This document shows positions 1 to 10,980 of a DNA stretch of 64,000 nt, in pieces (the first letter of the stretch is position 1; every line of letters starts with the position of its first letter). Source of the DNA: Hortaea werneckii (lineage: Eukaryota > Ascomycota > Dothideomycetes > Mycosphaerellales > Teratosphaeriaceae); assembly GCA_037044905.1 (NCBI GenBank), contig JBAOKB010000153.1:1-64000 (forward strand). Reading direction: 5' to 3'. The position numbers were made by a program, and so were the translations under genes. The notes below the pieces were generated by a model. It was given only the letters and a program-made list of their open reading frames with translations, had not been told where the DNA came from and did not search any database.

Positions 1-1017
1 TCATCACTGGCGACATGTGATGATAGGAGATGGTGGGATAACACCACTCCCTCAACGATTCATCAGGCACAGAGCGGCCATCTGCACGAGCGTATGGTAC
101 AAGACCAGGATAGTCGCCTTGAATTGCGGGCCAGGCATTGGTGAAAGGGACGCCAGAGTCAGTGAATGCCTTGCCCAGGACGCAGTCCCCTGCCCAATGC
201 CCGTCGGTGAACTCTTCTATCTCTGCCTTGTGGACAGAATAGTGATCAACGACTCTCTGCATAGCGGGCTGGGAGACAATGAAGCCTGAGCCGCCATGTG
301 CGAAAAGGACACCAGAGATGAACATCTGACTACCGGCGTAGATAAGGTCGGTTGGGTCTAAGGTCGCAAGGTACTGCTGCAATTGGCTCCACAGTAGGAA
401 AGAGTCCCCTTCGATGAAAACATACCATTTGAAGTCCGGTCGTTCGTGCAGCGTCTGGTTGACCATGGGTAAGAACTTCCATTTATCCAGCTTCCAGCCC
501 GGATTATCAGCCTTCCCACCCATATTTGCGAACCGATCAGGAGAGCCCGCAAGCTCCGACGGGTCCAATGCAGACCTTCCATCAGCACGCAACCGCCGCC
601 ATAGTTCGAAGTCGGCACTTTCCTGCTGGTAAACGGGGCTCACATCTGCCAAACCATCGATGATATGCTCGCCACGGTAATCTTCTTCAAGATCCGAGAA
701 GATGAGATAATTTGGAAAGCATCGTAGACTGGTTGATAGATGGACAGCAAACCTGTCATCCAACTCGGTGGCACCAGTCCGGAGGATTATCAAGGTCTCT
801 TCGGAGCCCGGTAGTCCGCGACAAAGAAGGTGGTTGGGGGAGCTGCTTCGTATGATTGAACGAAGTCGTCGCTCTCCGTCCGGCAGTCGATGGAATAGAT
901 GGCCCAGAGTATATAAAGTACAGTTAATGCAATCGCGAAGGCCACGCGCGAATGTGACTGCTTATTACTGATCATGATGGAAGATGGGACTGGCGCTGGT
1001 TGCGCGGGCACCGTCAC
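1..1017 (-). CDS. Fringe-like (GT31-related) glycosyltransferase, partial at left edge, one frameshift
   Basis: Type II Golgi-style glycosyltransferase. The start at 1017 gives a short cytosolic tail and one membrane segment at residues about 24-42 (VAFAIALTVLYILWAIYSI). The luminal part carries marks of the fungal Fringe-like family: TLIILRTGATE, FPNYLIFSDLEED, DFELWRRL, LDKWKFLPM, an acidic metal-site motif WYVFIEGDSFLLW, and FAHGGSGFIVSQPAM. The C-terminus lies beyond position 1. The N-terminal frame stops at 790-792, and the conserved part lies in another frame. One extra base near 798-806 would join them as ...RAP-EETLIIL. I found no GT-AG intron of suitable length and phase, so this is a real frameshift or a base missing from the assembly. 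Substrate is unknown; transfer of a sugar in the secretory pathway is inferred from the family. Confidence 0.72.
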
Positions 1018-2298
1018 AGTGTAATAAGCGGGTAGCCATCTTAAACAGCATCGTCTAGACAGCCCTGTGCCTACAGTGAAAAGCTCAGACCCCTAACATG
1101 ATCCACGGATAGGTACCAAAAGCGAGTAGCGATAGCTTTCGGCGGCATCTGCTTCAGAATAGAGTGATATCGTCGGCCCTTGAATGGCCGGGCGCATCTT
1201 GTAACGAGGTCGTTTGCATACCTTTCCGAATAGTTGGCGGTACTGAGAATGCGTCAATTGGGGCAAGATGAACAAGGCTGTGCAGAAAGTGTGGCAACTC
1301 AAGTGGAAAAAGAACAAGCGCCGGGTGAGGTTCGCTTGGACATTGACCGGGGTGTCATGCATGCCTCCGAAATATCCATTGGCTGTGCAGACGCTGCGGA
1401 ATTCCCGACTGCACTTTTAAGCGCGAAGTGGACGTCGGTTGTAGATATCACCGGCATCTGTAAATATGTTGTACTGTCAACTCGCGGTTCTTTTCATAAT
1501 GGAACGGCACTGCGGCCGACCATGATTGGCGGGGTGTTGGTTGCGCGCTTCCTTACCGCCCTCGCTCGATGGCATGTAGCCCATCCCACCAAGCAACTAA
1601 TACTGACACAGCACACATTCTCTCGAAGGCATCCCATCAAGCTAATAAGATAGCCGTTCACGCCGCACACATACGTCGAAGCGGCCAGAACCAGACTCCT
1701 TCGCTTCAGCCAGCATGTGCCGGCTTGAGACTCAAGAAAGTACCAACCACTCCGATGCCGGTGTCGTAGCAGGCACTGGTTACGGCAGTCTCGCTTCGAG
1801 CAGCAATTTGGATCATGAGTGTCGGCAGTCCGCACGACACTGAATGCATCCCAAGGAAACCGCCAGGCCTTGATCGGATGATGAATGTGCCGGTCCAGCC
1901 ATGTCACTTGGCCGCATCTCTGACGCATACCACTACAAAGATGGTCTGCCATCGACCAAGATGTGGCAAAAGCAGACAGGACCATAAGGTTGGTGACAGG
2001 TGGCGAACTGCACAGCCTTGGTCGGCACCTCCGCCTTCTCAAACACGCTGATGCAACCTCGTCAACAGAATGCAAGTCTGAGATTGCGGGATCGATCCAA
2101 GGTGGCGAGACGCTTAATATACCTATCGTCTGCGGATGAGGCGTTCGCACACCGCCGCTTGAATCCTTCTCTCCTAGCGCTTCACGCCTCCATATTCCCT
2201 ACATCTGGTCTCATTACGCCCCTGCTGTGTCAATAGCATGTAAAAATTTGTTCTGGTTTTGGCGCAAGACGCTCTAGTCAGTCGTTCGATTTGGAAAC
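1018..2298. other. Intergenic, no supported gene
   Basis: Open frames exist on both strands (for example 1234-1653 plus and 1494-2150 minus). They overlap each other, use non-ATG starts or have unlikely composition (the minus frame is very rich in Cys, Arg and Trp), and match no family I recognise. A degraded membrane-protein gene on the minus strand is possible but not demonstrable. Confidence 0.4.
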
Positions 2299-3363
2299 AT
2301 GGCGCTCGTATTGCCATTACTTGCCAGCCTCTATCTTGCACAATGTCATGTCTCAGCGCAGAGGCTGTCGCCGGACCCGTTCATTAACAACTCCTGGAAT
2401 GGTGAATTCACCTGGCCGGCAGGTAGCACTGGCTCCTTCGATCAGGGCAGTCCCATGGGCATAGCCTGGCAGTCGCCATACCAGTTGGTGAACATCTACC
2501 TCATATGGAATCAAACGGTCGGCAAACCAATTGTCAACCAATGCCAAGTCGCAAGTAAGTGCTCATGTCGACTTTGAAGACATGCTTACTAACTCTGACT
2601 ATAGCGGGACGGCCTGGAAATGTCACTTACGACTGGACTGTAAGTTGCGCCATGCCACCGAACTGCGGTACAGATATCTGCGGCCGCAACTCCGGAGAAG
2701 CTCCTTTCGTTCTGCGGATAGTGGACGCCGATGGAGATCTCCACGCCGTAAACGATGGAGGATTTTGGAGTCGAGAGTTTTGGATACAGCCGCTGCTGAG
2801 CCCTTCTTCGACGTCCGCGATATCATCGACAACCAGCACCATGATGATCTCTTCTTCTTCTACCTCCACGATTAACACAAGCTCGTCAACAACTACCTCT
2901 TCACAGCTGAGCTCTTCATCTGGGCCCACGGAATCGTCCGCTACGAGCGCCAAATCCTCCTCCTTCCCGAAGATTAGCGCAAGCACGACAACGTCGCCAT
3001 TCACACCGAATCCTGAGGTTCCAACCCATCTCGTCACTTCGACACCATCAAGGCTCTTGTCCTTGGTTCCTTCAGCGGCTCCAGTAGCCCGTCCAGTCCG
3101 CTGAGCCACAGTGTCGCCATAGGCGTTGGCGTGGGGGTGGGCGTCGGTGCCGCACTGCTGTTGGGAGCTGCAATATTTTTTCTCGGCGCCGTCGTGGCCG
3201 AGACCAACCAGGAGCTTTAGCGCCTCCTCCGCCATACCCAGAGAGCAGTGTCATATGGGACGCAAGACATGAGCTTTATCAGCCGCACGCAGCCGTACAG
3301 GTCAGAGCACTTCATTGCGACCCTGCCAGCCGAAGCCCCTTCAAGAGACCCCCACGAGCTTGA
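2299..3363 (+). CDS. KRE9/KNH1-like Ser/Thr-rich surface membrane protein, frame-disrupted
   Basis: Exon 1 starts at the ATG at 2299 and encodes a signal peptide (MALVLPLLASLYLAQCHVSA). A 50-base intron (2555-2604, GTAAGT...ATAG, with a TACTAAC-like branch) joins phase-correctly to the rest of an Ig-like domain: GIAWQSPYQLVNIYLIW, then VTYDWTVS, then APFVLRIVDADGD and FWSREFWIQP. This is the layout of the fungal KRE9/KNH1 N-terminal fold. A Ser/Thr-rich stalk follows to about 3050. The first frame ends at 3104. A membrane helix (VAIGVGVGVGVGAALLLGAA) lies in a second frame at about 3110-3180, and a basic, proline-rich tail (RRRRGRDQPG, APPPPYPE) in a third, ending at 3363. One base added at the T6 run 3176-3181 joins helix and tail. 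The whole resembles a wall sensor or anchor. It is either a pseudogene or hit by indel errors. Confidence 0.6.
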
Positions 3364-4653
3364 CAGTCGGGGACTTCATTGAGCTCACCTTGTGCGGCGG
3401 GAGGTCAGCTTTAATGTGGTAATGACTGCAGGCGGAATTGTTTTGCTTGGGGGAATGGCATGATAATGGCTCTTGGTCATGATGACGTATGCTAGGGAGT
3501 AGAGTCGAGCAAAGGAGGAGGTGGACTATGTCTAGCAATGCGGATGTTTCTTGCAGGTCGTTCCGTTCGTTGTAGGTGTTACGATGGTTCATGTAATTAT
3601 AGCAACTGATGCGTGGCAAAAGGCAGTTTGCTCGGGTTGGCCTTGAGACTTTCGATATTGATACCCATGAGTGAACTTCAGCCGGATCTGTCTTTAGATG
3701 AGTACCTTCACAGCGCAGACAAAGTCTTGTTTATTCGATTCATCTTTCTCTTGATCTCTTGGCCGGACCTTCGTCTCGGAAAAGGTCATGGTCTTCATTG
3801 ATTGACGCTCTGCCGCTGGTCAGAGCTTCACAAGACTTTTCACGTTTCGTTACCGTATCTGCGCCTCACAACCCATCTCCGTGCCAATTCATCGGTTTCG
3901 CATGGGTAGCAGAAGCAATCAAATGTCTCCATGGGCATTTGCCAATGATTAGAGAGGTTGTCTGAGGTGAGACTGGAAGAAGTTTCTGTGCCAGCCAACA
4001 CCCCGCCGGGGAGACGGAGCCAAAGTCTGTGCTGTTGCCTATTGCAACTCCATCCCACGTTTCGCAGGGCCACGGAAATGATTTCGAAACTTCCTCCCAG
4101 GGGACTCCTATCCCAGAGCAAAGCATTTGATGTCTGTGTCAAAAGAGACAATTGCCAGCACTGGCGCCGCCAATATTGGCAGCGTCGCCAAAGACGCCCC
4201 TGACTGAGGCTGATGGTATCACCTTGCGCACATGGATCTAGCGACTTGTCTCGCCCATAATCCTTCCATCAGACCATGAACAGTCATTGCCGATCGATAG
4301 GCTGGCCGCTTATGGCGATTGTCAGCCACGTCGCACGTTGGCTGCTCTGTGATGCCCGCCAACGTGGATGGATTCAGCCCAACTTCCGGAATCAGAACAT
4401 CATGAGCTGGCAACTAGAAGTTCTCAAACGAAGCAATCACACGACAGTAAGCCAGCGCTGAGCATTATGTCTGAGTCTCGACGCTTGCATCTTGTAGGAC
4501 TTCGCGTGTTCGCCAAAAACTACATTCGCCAAGGCGAGCGTGCTGCATTCCGACCTTTTTGACCTTGCGTGTCGCCATTGGTATGTAAATATGTAACCCT
4601 CTCGACAATCGCGTGAAACTTTGAGACAGACTTGAACACTTCCAACAATCATC
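3364..4653. other. Intergenic, no supported gene
   Basis: Only short mutually overlapping frames on both strands; the longest is about 100 codons. None resembles a known protein. The last 100 bases are probably the promoter and 5' leader of the GT34 gene at 4654. Confidence 0.4.
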
Positions 4654-6879
4654 ATGGCTTCATGGACATCGCCTCGTGGCAGCGTCTACCGTGACTCCTC
4701 TCCAAACACACCATTGACACCTCTCTCCCCCAGTACGTTACCGCAATGGCTACGTGCGAAGAAACCACAGTCAACCATCCTGCCTTCTGCGAGACGAAAG
4801 ACGGTCTTTGTAATTTTGAGTTGCATTGCGCTGGGATGGTTAGCGACGTCGACCTTGACTTCGAGCGGAGATGACACATTAAACATAGAAGCATACGACA
4901 CAGCTTCTAGCGGTATACTGACCGACCCATCCGGGTACGGTACGATACAGGGTCAGCATGTCAATGACGGCATCCTCGGAGACGGCGAGGAAGACCATGA
5001 AAAGGCTGAGCAGGAGAAAGATGGCAAGCCTTCTGTGGGCGGAGCACTATCAGACCTTCACCATGCAGTTTCTGACAAGATTCAATCGTGGAGTCCTTAC
5101 CACCATAAGCAGGGTGCAGCACCGAAGGGCAACAAGACGACTTCCGTCAAAGGACAGAAAGCACCGAACGGGACAGCTGGTGAAAACGACGGAGAGGAGG
5201 TTAAAGATGGCATCAAGGCAGAAGACCGTCTGGGTGCTCGCACTAGGATCGGAAAGTGCACCATTCTATTTAACGGCAACAGCTTCTGGGAACGTTCAAT
5301 CCAGACACACGAGCAGCATGACAAGATACATGGCTATCGCCTGCATGTCCTTCGACAGAAGCTGTTGGATGATGTCTGGGACAAGCCCGCCTACATCTTG
5401 AGTCTGCTGCTTCGAGAGCTGGCCAAGCCAGACGCAGAGCGGCTAGAATGGCTCTTCTGGGTCGACGCTGACACCATCATACTCAATCCCTACATACCGA
5501 TCGAGACGTTCTTGCCACCACCTGATTTCGACGATATACACCTGATGTATTCGAATGATTGGAACGGTCTGAACAACGGCGTCTTCCCAATCCGTGTCAA
5601 TCAGTGGGCCGTAGATCTGTTCTCGGCAATCGTTTCCTACCGATACTATCGGCCAGAGGACCCGCTGATCTTTCGCGACCAGTCTGCCATGAACACCCTG
5701 ATGCTCGAACCCAAGTTCGCCAAGAACATAGTCAATGCGCCTCAGAGATGGTTCAACGCCTACCAAGGCGAGCACAATGAGACGTTGCAGCCGTTCCAGA
5801 TACGCCGAGGTGATCTGCTTGTGCATTTTGCTGGGGTTCCTGCACGAGAAGAGCGCATGGGATATTGGTTGGATCAGCAGAGCAGCATCTCGATGACTGG
5901 GAGATACCAGTGAAGTCGACAAGCTATCCCGTAGAGGCGAGAGACTTCTGGGCGCAGGAGCGTGAGAAGCGGAAGGACCGTAAGGCCAAGATCGAGACGA
6001 GTCGCCAGATGGCTTCCCAGCTGCTAGAAGCAACGAACCAGCAGCTGAACGAATTTGGGGATCGCCTTACAGCAGGCCAAGCCGCCATCATCACCGAGAG
6101 CCGTGACGCACTCCAGAAACTAATCGCCGACCCGCAGCAAGCGGACGATATCGAAAAACTTAACAAGCTCAGCGAGACACTCCGTGAAGCCAAGGAGCCC
6201 CTCTCTGCTGCGGTCGGTAGCTCAAACAAGCTCCTCCTCAGCACAGCGCACGATGCCATTTTCGCGGGGAGAGAAAGACCTCAAAGACGGTAGCACAGGA
6301 GCGTCAGGCGCCGCCGCCACCGATCTGGACCAGCTCAGCCAGAGATTGCAAGAGCTCAAGATGCTAGTCATGACACCCGAGGAGTCATGGAACAAGGCTG
6401 AGATCGCTGCAGCGACTGATGCGCTGACCGGTGCTCGAGCACGGCTTCAGGCAAACATTGCCGCCATTCAGAAGGCGAAGCAGGAGGAACAAGCGAAGAC
6501 AAACGCAATCTCGGAGGCGAAGAAGATGGTTCAGATTGAAGCCGGGCTTGCCGATCCGGATGTCATGCAAAAGACGGAGAATGCTGGATCAGTCTCGCCA
6601 GAGAACGCCGGAACTGGTGAGACCCAGTGGTCGCCTTCGAACGCAGTAGTCGGGCCGCCGGTTGCGCCTCCTCCTGGGGCTGACAATGCAGCAACTGCAC
6701 ATGGTGCCGAGCAGGCCAATGGCGCTACCGGTGCAGAGGAGGCATCGCCGGCGGAGACAGTGGTGGCACATGTGGTGACGATCACACCAGAGGCAGTCAT
6801 GATATGGACGACGGCGACAGTGGCGGGAAAGTATTTCGAGGAGCCGACTAGACTTCCCGACATGCGGGCCTCTGGTTGA
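4654..6879 (+). CDS. GT34 (GMA12/MNN10 family) galactosyl/mannosyltransferase, two frame breaks
   Basis: Golgi type II enzyme adding galactose or mannose to glycans. The N-terminus is Ser/Pro-rich, then comes a membrane anchor at residues about 50-68 (VFVILSCIALGWLATSTLT), a charged stem, and the catalytic domain: GKCTILFNGNSFWERSIQTH, the DXD motif in LFWVDADTIILNP at about residue 270, SNDWNGLNNGVFPIR, RDQSAMNTL, and VHFAGVPAREERMGYWLD. The family continues as AEQHLDDWEIPV, but here that lies in the next frame. One base is missing at about 5875-5877. The second frame runs to a GGGG run at 6266-6269, where one extra G would restore the first frame (AGEKDLKDGSTG). The tail to 6879 is alpha-helical, then Ala/Pro-rich. 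With both corrections the protein is about 740 residues; uncorrected it stops at 5913 after 419, with the core nearly complete. Confidence 0.85.
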
Positions 6880-7220
6880 TGAAAGTCAGGTTTTGGTGCC
6901 TTGTATAGATAGTCTCACATCTTAGGGGGCGACTTGGGTTCTGGAGATTCCATAGATTGTCACCCAGCCATTCGCTACTTCTTTCATACTCCTATCTCAT
7001 TTCGTGCACATGAGCTACGATTTGCTTCGGCCGATACTACATGCATGATCCCATGCGTCTGATTTGCAGTACCACATTTGACTGTCATATGTCTAGGCCT
7101 TACTCTGCAATAAGCCGATTCGAACCCTTGCCGTCCTCCGCGTAAGCAATGGAATGATCAGAATAAGTACCGCCACCTTACTGCTTAGCATAAACCACTC
7201 CGTGCGACTAATTAAACGCC
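6880..7220. other. Intergenic between convergent genes
   Basis: About 340 bases between two convergent genes, so both 3' ends fall here. No ORF or RNA structure was seen. A tRNA T-loop-like stretch at 7111-7125 has no matching stem. Confidence 0.5.
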
Positions 7221-7726
7221 CTAGCTCGCCATGAGCGAGCGGCACATCTTCACGCCTTGCTTGCAATCCTCATCATCGAATGGCTTGAAGCCGTACGAGA
7301 GAAGGAAGTTGGCAGAGTGACGGTAGTGCTTCTTGATCCAGTCAAGCTGAGCCTCGTTGAAGAAGCGATCGGCTAAATGAGACATCTGTCGAGAAGTCAG
7401 TGGATGTTGAAATGGCGGGCTAAGATCGACGACCAACTTACCGGGTCCGCTTCAAGATCAGCGAGGAGACTGTTCTCGCTCTCAGCATCGTCGTCCTCGT
7501 CTTCTTGGTCTACACCTTCACCCAGGATCATCGCTCTCGCGATGGAACGACCTTCCTCACGGTCTTCTTCTTTGTGAATGTTGAGGCCGTAAGCTTGCAA
7601 GAAGTGGAACTCATCGCCCCAGTGTTGTTTGAGCCATTCCTTTTCCGTGGTGTTGTAAGGCGGTTCGCTCGCGGATGGCTTGGATGACTCTGACTTCATG
7701 TTGTATTGAGCCTGCGATCCTGCCAT
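7221..7726 (-). CDS. Small acidic conserved fungal protein, 149 aa
   Basis: Exon 1 (7726-7442, 95 codons) begins MAGSQAQYNMKSESS and carries EKEWLKQHWGDEFHFLQAYG, then EEDREEGRSIARAMI and an acidic run (DQEDEDDDAESE). A 56-base intron (7441-7386, GTAAGT...GACAG) is in phase 0. Exon 2 (7385-7221) encodes MSHLADRFFNEAQLDWIKKH and YGFKPFDDEDCKQGVKMCRS. The two exons hold related blocks (WLKQHWGD..FLQAYG and WIKKHYRHSANFLLSYG, each followed by an acidic DxE stretch), so the protein looks like two copies of one short helical motif. Function unknown; no signal peptide or membrane segment. Confidence 0.75.
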
Positions 7727-8461
7727 TTTTGTTCCCGTAGTTCAATTATTTGTGTGGAGTTGTTGTTGTATGTGTCTGAGTCTTGGTGGTCCGAGCAAGA
7801 TCAAACGAACAGCCACAGCGGCTTCGCCGGGAAGGTGCATCGTTTGCGCTGTGCCTGAGGTGTCAGAACATGTCTCAGATGGGAATTGGAAGCAATCCGT
7901 TCACAAGTAGGCAGGCTAGATAGCAATTGACATTCACTATGCTATCTCATCATCATCGGGGTATTTTGGGATTTTCATGACCCAAAGTAGCTGACATTGT
8001 AACGGCTGGTGTGTCTAAATACAACATGGCACAAGCAATTCGACGTCCTTTTGAGGACCAAATGACGTTGATAATGCAATCAGCGATGGTAAGTAGGAAC
8101 ATCATATATCTAATCTTGTAGCGAAGTCGTTACAGCAGCATCATCATCTCCAGACGCATGCAAATCAGCCCTCTTCTGAAATCCGATCCCCTCCAGGAGC
8201 AAGCATGTTCTTTTCCCTGCCCCCCTGTGGGAGAATATAGTCTCATGCAATGTATCACCAATATGCTTGCAGGAACGACAATGGCTCATCGTCCTCTTGA
8301 ACTTCGGGCCGTTGATAAAGTAGCGCTGGGAAGCTCAGCCGTAACAGTCCTCACAGCTTTCTCTAACATGCCTCCGCTGCATCCTGTCTCGATCTCGCAG
8401 TCCTAGTGATGCCTCAGCAGTGCTCAGCACACTACCACACATCCTCGCTCTCCGACCTATC
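7727..8461. other. Intergenic, no supported gene
   Basis: The promoter of the minus-strand gene at 7726 and the 3' flank of the RNase H gene lie here. Short frames at 8158-8406 lack family resemblance. Confidence 0.45.
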
Positions 8462-9184
8462 CTACCCCGCCAAGGCCTCCGAAGCCGTCCTTCCATCCAG
8501 TGCAGCGTTTGCCAGGAGGTCGGCCTCACGATTCTGCTCCCTGCGGACATGCAAGAACTGCACGTGGACGCCGAGCTCGGCGAGCTCCTGAAGTTCGGCA
8601 TCCAACTTTCGGAAGAGAGCTGCGTTCTTCACCGGACGTCCACGGCAGTTGGTGTAGTTGTTGTTGCGCCATTTGAAGACCCACTTAGTCATGGCGTTGA
8701 CGAGGTAGGCGGAATCGGCTTTGATGATGACACGACGAAGCTTGTGCATGGGACCGGGACGTCTAGGTCTGTCGCAACGATCGGTGTTGAGGAGTGTCAG
8801 ACGCTTAGCGCGTCGAAGCCCGATGAGTCCTGCGGCTAGCTCAGCCTGCTGACTGGTGTTGACAGCGTTGGCGAGCTTTTTGCATTCATTCCACGGGTGA
8901 TTATCGCGGTGGAAGAAGACGCCGTAACCGGCCTTCGCGTACGGCTTTCCGTTGTCTCTGCAAGCTCCATCGACAGCGATGATTACGGTATCGATGTGAG
9001 CCACCGGCTCGTCGTAGTGGCGGTCACATTCCTTGATAGGGCAGGAAGAAGAGCTCCACCACTGTCCGCCCCAACTCGTCTCAATGGGGACCCCGGCGCG
9101 GTCCTTGGTCATCAGCCGCTTGTCAGACAGAGCGTATCCATCAGAACATGAGAGGTCGGTATGAAACCCGCACGAGCGGGTCAT
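8462..9184 (-). CDS. Stand-alone RNase H domain protein
   Basis: A 240-residue single-exon protein with a complete RNase H fold from about residue 60 to 235. The acidic catalytic set is visible: Asp in IIAVDGACRDNG, Glu in TSQQAELAAGL, Asp in VIIKADSAYLVNAM, Asp in REQNREADLLANAA, plus the His in VQFLHVRRE. Such enzymes cut the RNA strand of RNA-DNA hybrids. The N-terminal 60 residues (WGGQWWSSSS, CPIKECD) lack the hybrid-binding domain of classical RNase H1. No reverse transcriptase, integrase or terminal repeat flanks it, so it is a free-standing cellular type widespread in ascomycetes rather than a visible retroelement piece. Start chosen at the first in-frame ATG. Confidence 0.85.
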   Translation of the reverse strand: MTRSCGFHTDLSCSDGYALSDKRLMTKDRAGVPIETSWGGQWWSSSSCPIKECDRHYDEPVAHIDTVIIAVDGACRDNGKPYAKAGYGVFFHRDNHPWNECKKLANAVNTSQQAELAAGLIGLRRAKRLTLLNTDRCDRPRRPGPMHKLRRVIIKADSAYLVNAMTKWVFKWRNNNYTNCRGRPVKNAALFRKLDAELQELAELGVHVQFLHVRREQNREADLLANAALDGRTASEALAG

Positions 9185-9647
9185 AATGGCTGGTGACCCG
9201 GTTAATGCAACTTTCGTGGGGTGCAGGTGATGAGCCTATCCAGTAATGACGGGCTAAATGTAGGTAGAAGCTCGCTTTCTTCTGTGAGGTTATAAATTAC
9301 TGTTCGACGTTGTATGGTGAGAACTGCAGGGAACAAAGTTGCTCTCAACTGGAGTGAAGATTATTCGGGTCTGCAAGAATGTATGTGTCGAAAGGTGATT
9401 GTTAAAGGAGTCTTGCCAGAAAAAGAGGAAGTGGGCTTTCACAACAAGGGTCTGAACAAGCCACCGGAAGCGCAGCGAAGTGACAGCGCCTCAACGTATT
9501 CTGATTCAATCCGAGCGTGAATGTGGCGGATTTTCAAGGATGACAAGTGAATGCAAAGGCGAGCTGGCCCGGCTTCCAAATTTGGATACAAGACCGTCAA
9601 ATCTTGATCCTCTTGTTTGGTTTGCGAATGTGAATGCAGGCGCATCA
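9185..9647. other. Intergenic
   Basis: 463 bases between the start of the RNase H gene and the 3' end of the phosphoesterase gene, both on the minus strand. This is likely the RNase H promoter. No further feature seen. Confidence 0.4.
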
Positions 9648-10980
9648 TCATTTGTGCGTATCCGGCGTCGGCGGGTACCGATCAAGGCCGTACGTAGCAT
9701 TCAGCGTGACTGAACTTACCACGTCACCAGATTCCAAACGTATCCAGGTGTCGATCTCGTTCTCTGCCAGCGAGGCCTCGGTGAGAAGCACTTGCCTCGA
9801 CCCTCTGCTCCAGCTTCCATACCCGCCGTAGCCGGAGTGCTGGCCGAAGCAGAGATTCAGGCCATTACCGGCAAAGTCCATTCCGGATAGGGTGTTGTTC
9901 CACTTGAAGCACCAGGTATCGCCGTGATCGTGAGCGGAGAAGACGGTTAGAAGACTAGGGGTAGACGCCAGCGCTTTCATGAAGGGCACATCTTGGGCGC
10001 CGTATTCGCAGTCACTTTCACTTGTGCCGTCTGCGCACCAGCCCTGCGCTTGGCCGGCGAGAGGAGTGTCTTCATCGATGCCAGGCTCAGTGTATGGGTC
10101 TACACCGACATCCAACTGCAGGGCACGAGAAGCGTTGGTCGGAATGTGAACAAAGGCTAGAGAAGGGATCGTGCGGTTGAACTGAGCGTTCAAGCTGTCT
10201 CTCGTCTTTTGAAACCAGTCTACCACAGAATGATGGACCCAATTAGGCTGGCCGATCTTCTGGGAGCTCTCGTCGGTCTGTTGGTAAAGGAAGCCGCCTC
10301 GACTGTCGAAGAACCACAAGAGAAGACACGGTTCCGAGCCTCCGTCAGAAGAGAACACCGGGAGAAAGTAATTGGAAACACCGACGTCTTCGCCGAACAC
10401 CATCTGCGAGGTTCGTGCGTTCCGGTACAGTCGCTCACGACCGAGTATGTTTCGTCTGGAAATGTTGAAGTCGCTGTCGTGATTGCCGTATGTCGATGCC
10501 CATGGTAGATCTTGCTGAACCAAGGGAGCGACTATCTGGTCGATATACGTTGTACTGTTCTCGAGAAACGTGTTCTCTCCGGTGATCAAATCGCCATTGA
10601 GGACCTACATTATGTGCCAACTTCGGTCAGCGAACCGCATATCGTGCATCAGTAGACAAGCGTACGACAAGCTGGGGTGATTCCGCATCAAGAACTGCAT
10701 TCATGACTCCAGTAGATTTGACGTCCTGCTGCGGACCCCATTGCTCCCAAGCATTCTCACCGAAATGAAGATCTTCGAATATTGATATCTGGAAGGTCCC
10801 ATCTCTACTGAAGCGGAGAGGCGTCTCAGCTCCGCCATGATGGTCTTGACCTAAGGGCAGCGAGAACGTAAGTGTTGTAAGTAAGACGGCAGCAAGTAAA
10901 ACACCAAGCATTTTGATGTAGCGATGGTCATCCTTCTCCGCCGAGGCCGGGCGGCGCGGAATATATTCTGCCCTCTTCAT
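9648..10980 (-). CDS. Metallophosphoesterase (calcineurin-like / DCR2-type phosphatase)
   Basis: 423 residues from two exons: 10980-10666, a 61-base intron (10665-10605, GTACGC...ATGTAG, branch GCTGACC), and 10604-9648. The chosen start (MKRAEYIPRR) precedes a membrane anchor or signal (MLGVLLAAVLLTTLTFSLPL); an upstream in-frame ATG at 11253 would add 91 unlikely residues. The metal-binding motifs occur in family order: ISIFEDLHFGENAWE, VVLNGDLITGEN across the splice, TYGNHDSDF, LAFVHIP, and FSAHDHGDTWCFKW. The family hydrolyses phosphate esters; the substrate is unknown. The signal/anchor and N-glycosylation sites suggest the secretory pathway or vacuole. Confidence 0.88.

Noticed and set aside
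1494..2150. 218-codon minus-strand frame as a gene
   Set aside because: Starts with GTG, is extremely rich in Cys/Arg/Trp, overlaps a plus-strand frame, and shows no family motif or consistent exon structure.
7105..7130. tRNA T-arm-like sequence (GGTTCGAATC on the minus strand)
   Set aside because: The flanking bases do not pair as a T stem and no acceptor or anticodon arm is present.
8462..9184. RNase H as part of a retrotransposon
   Set aside because: No reverse transcriptase, integrase, gag or terminal repeats within several kb; the frame is intact with its own ATG.
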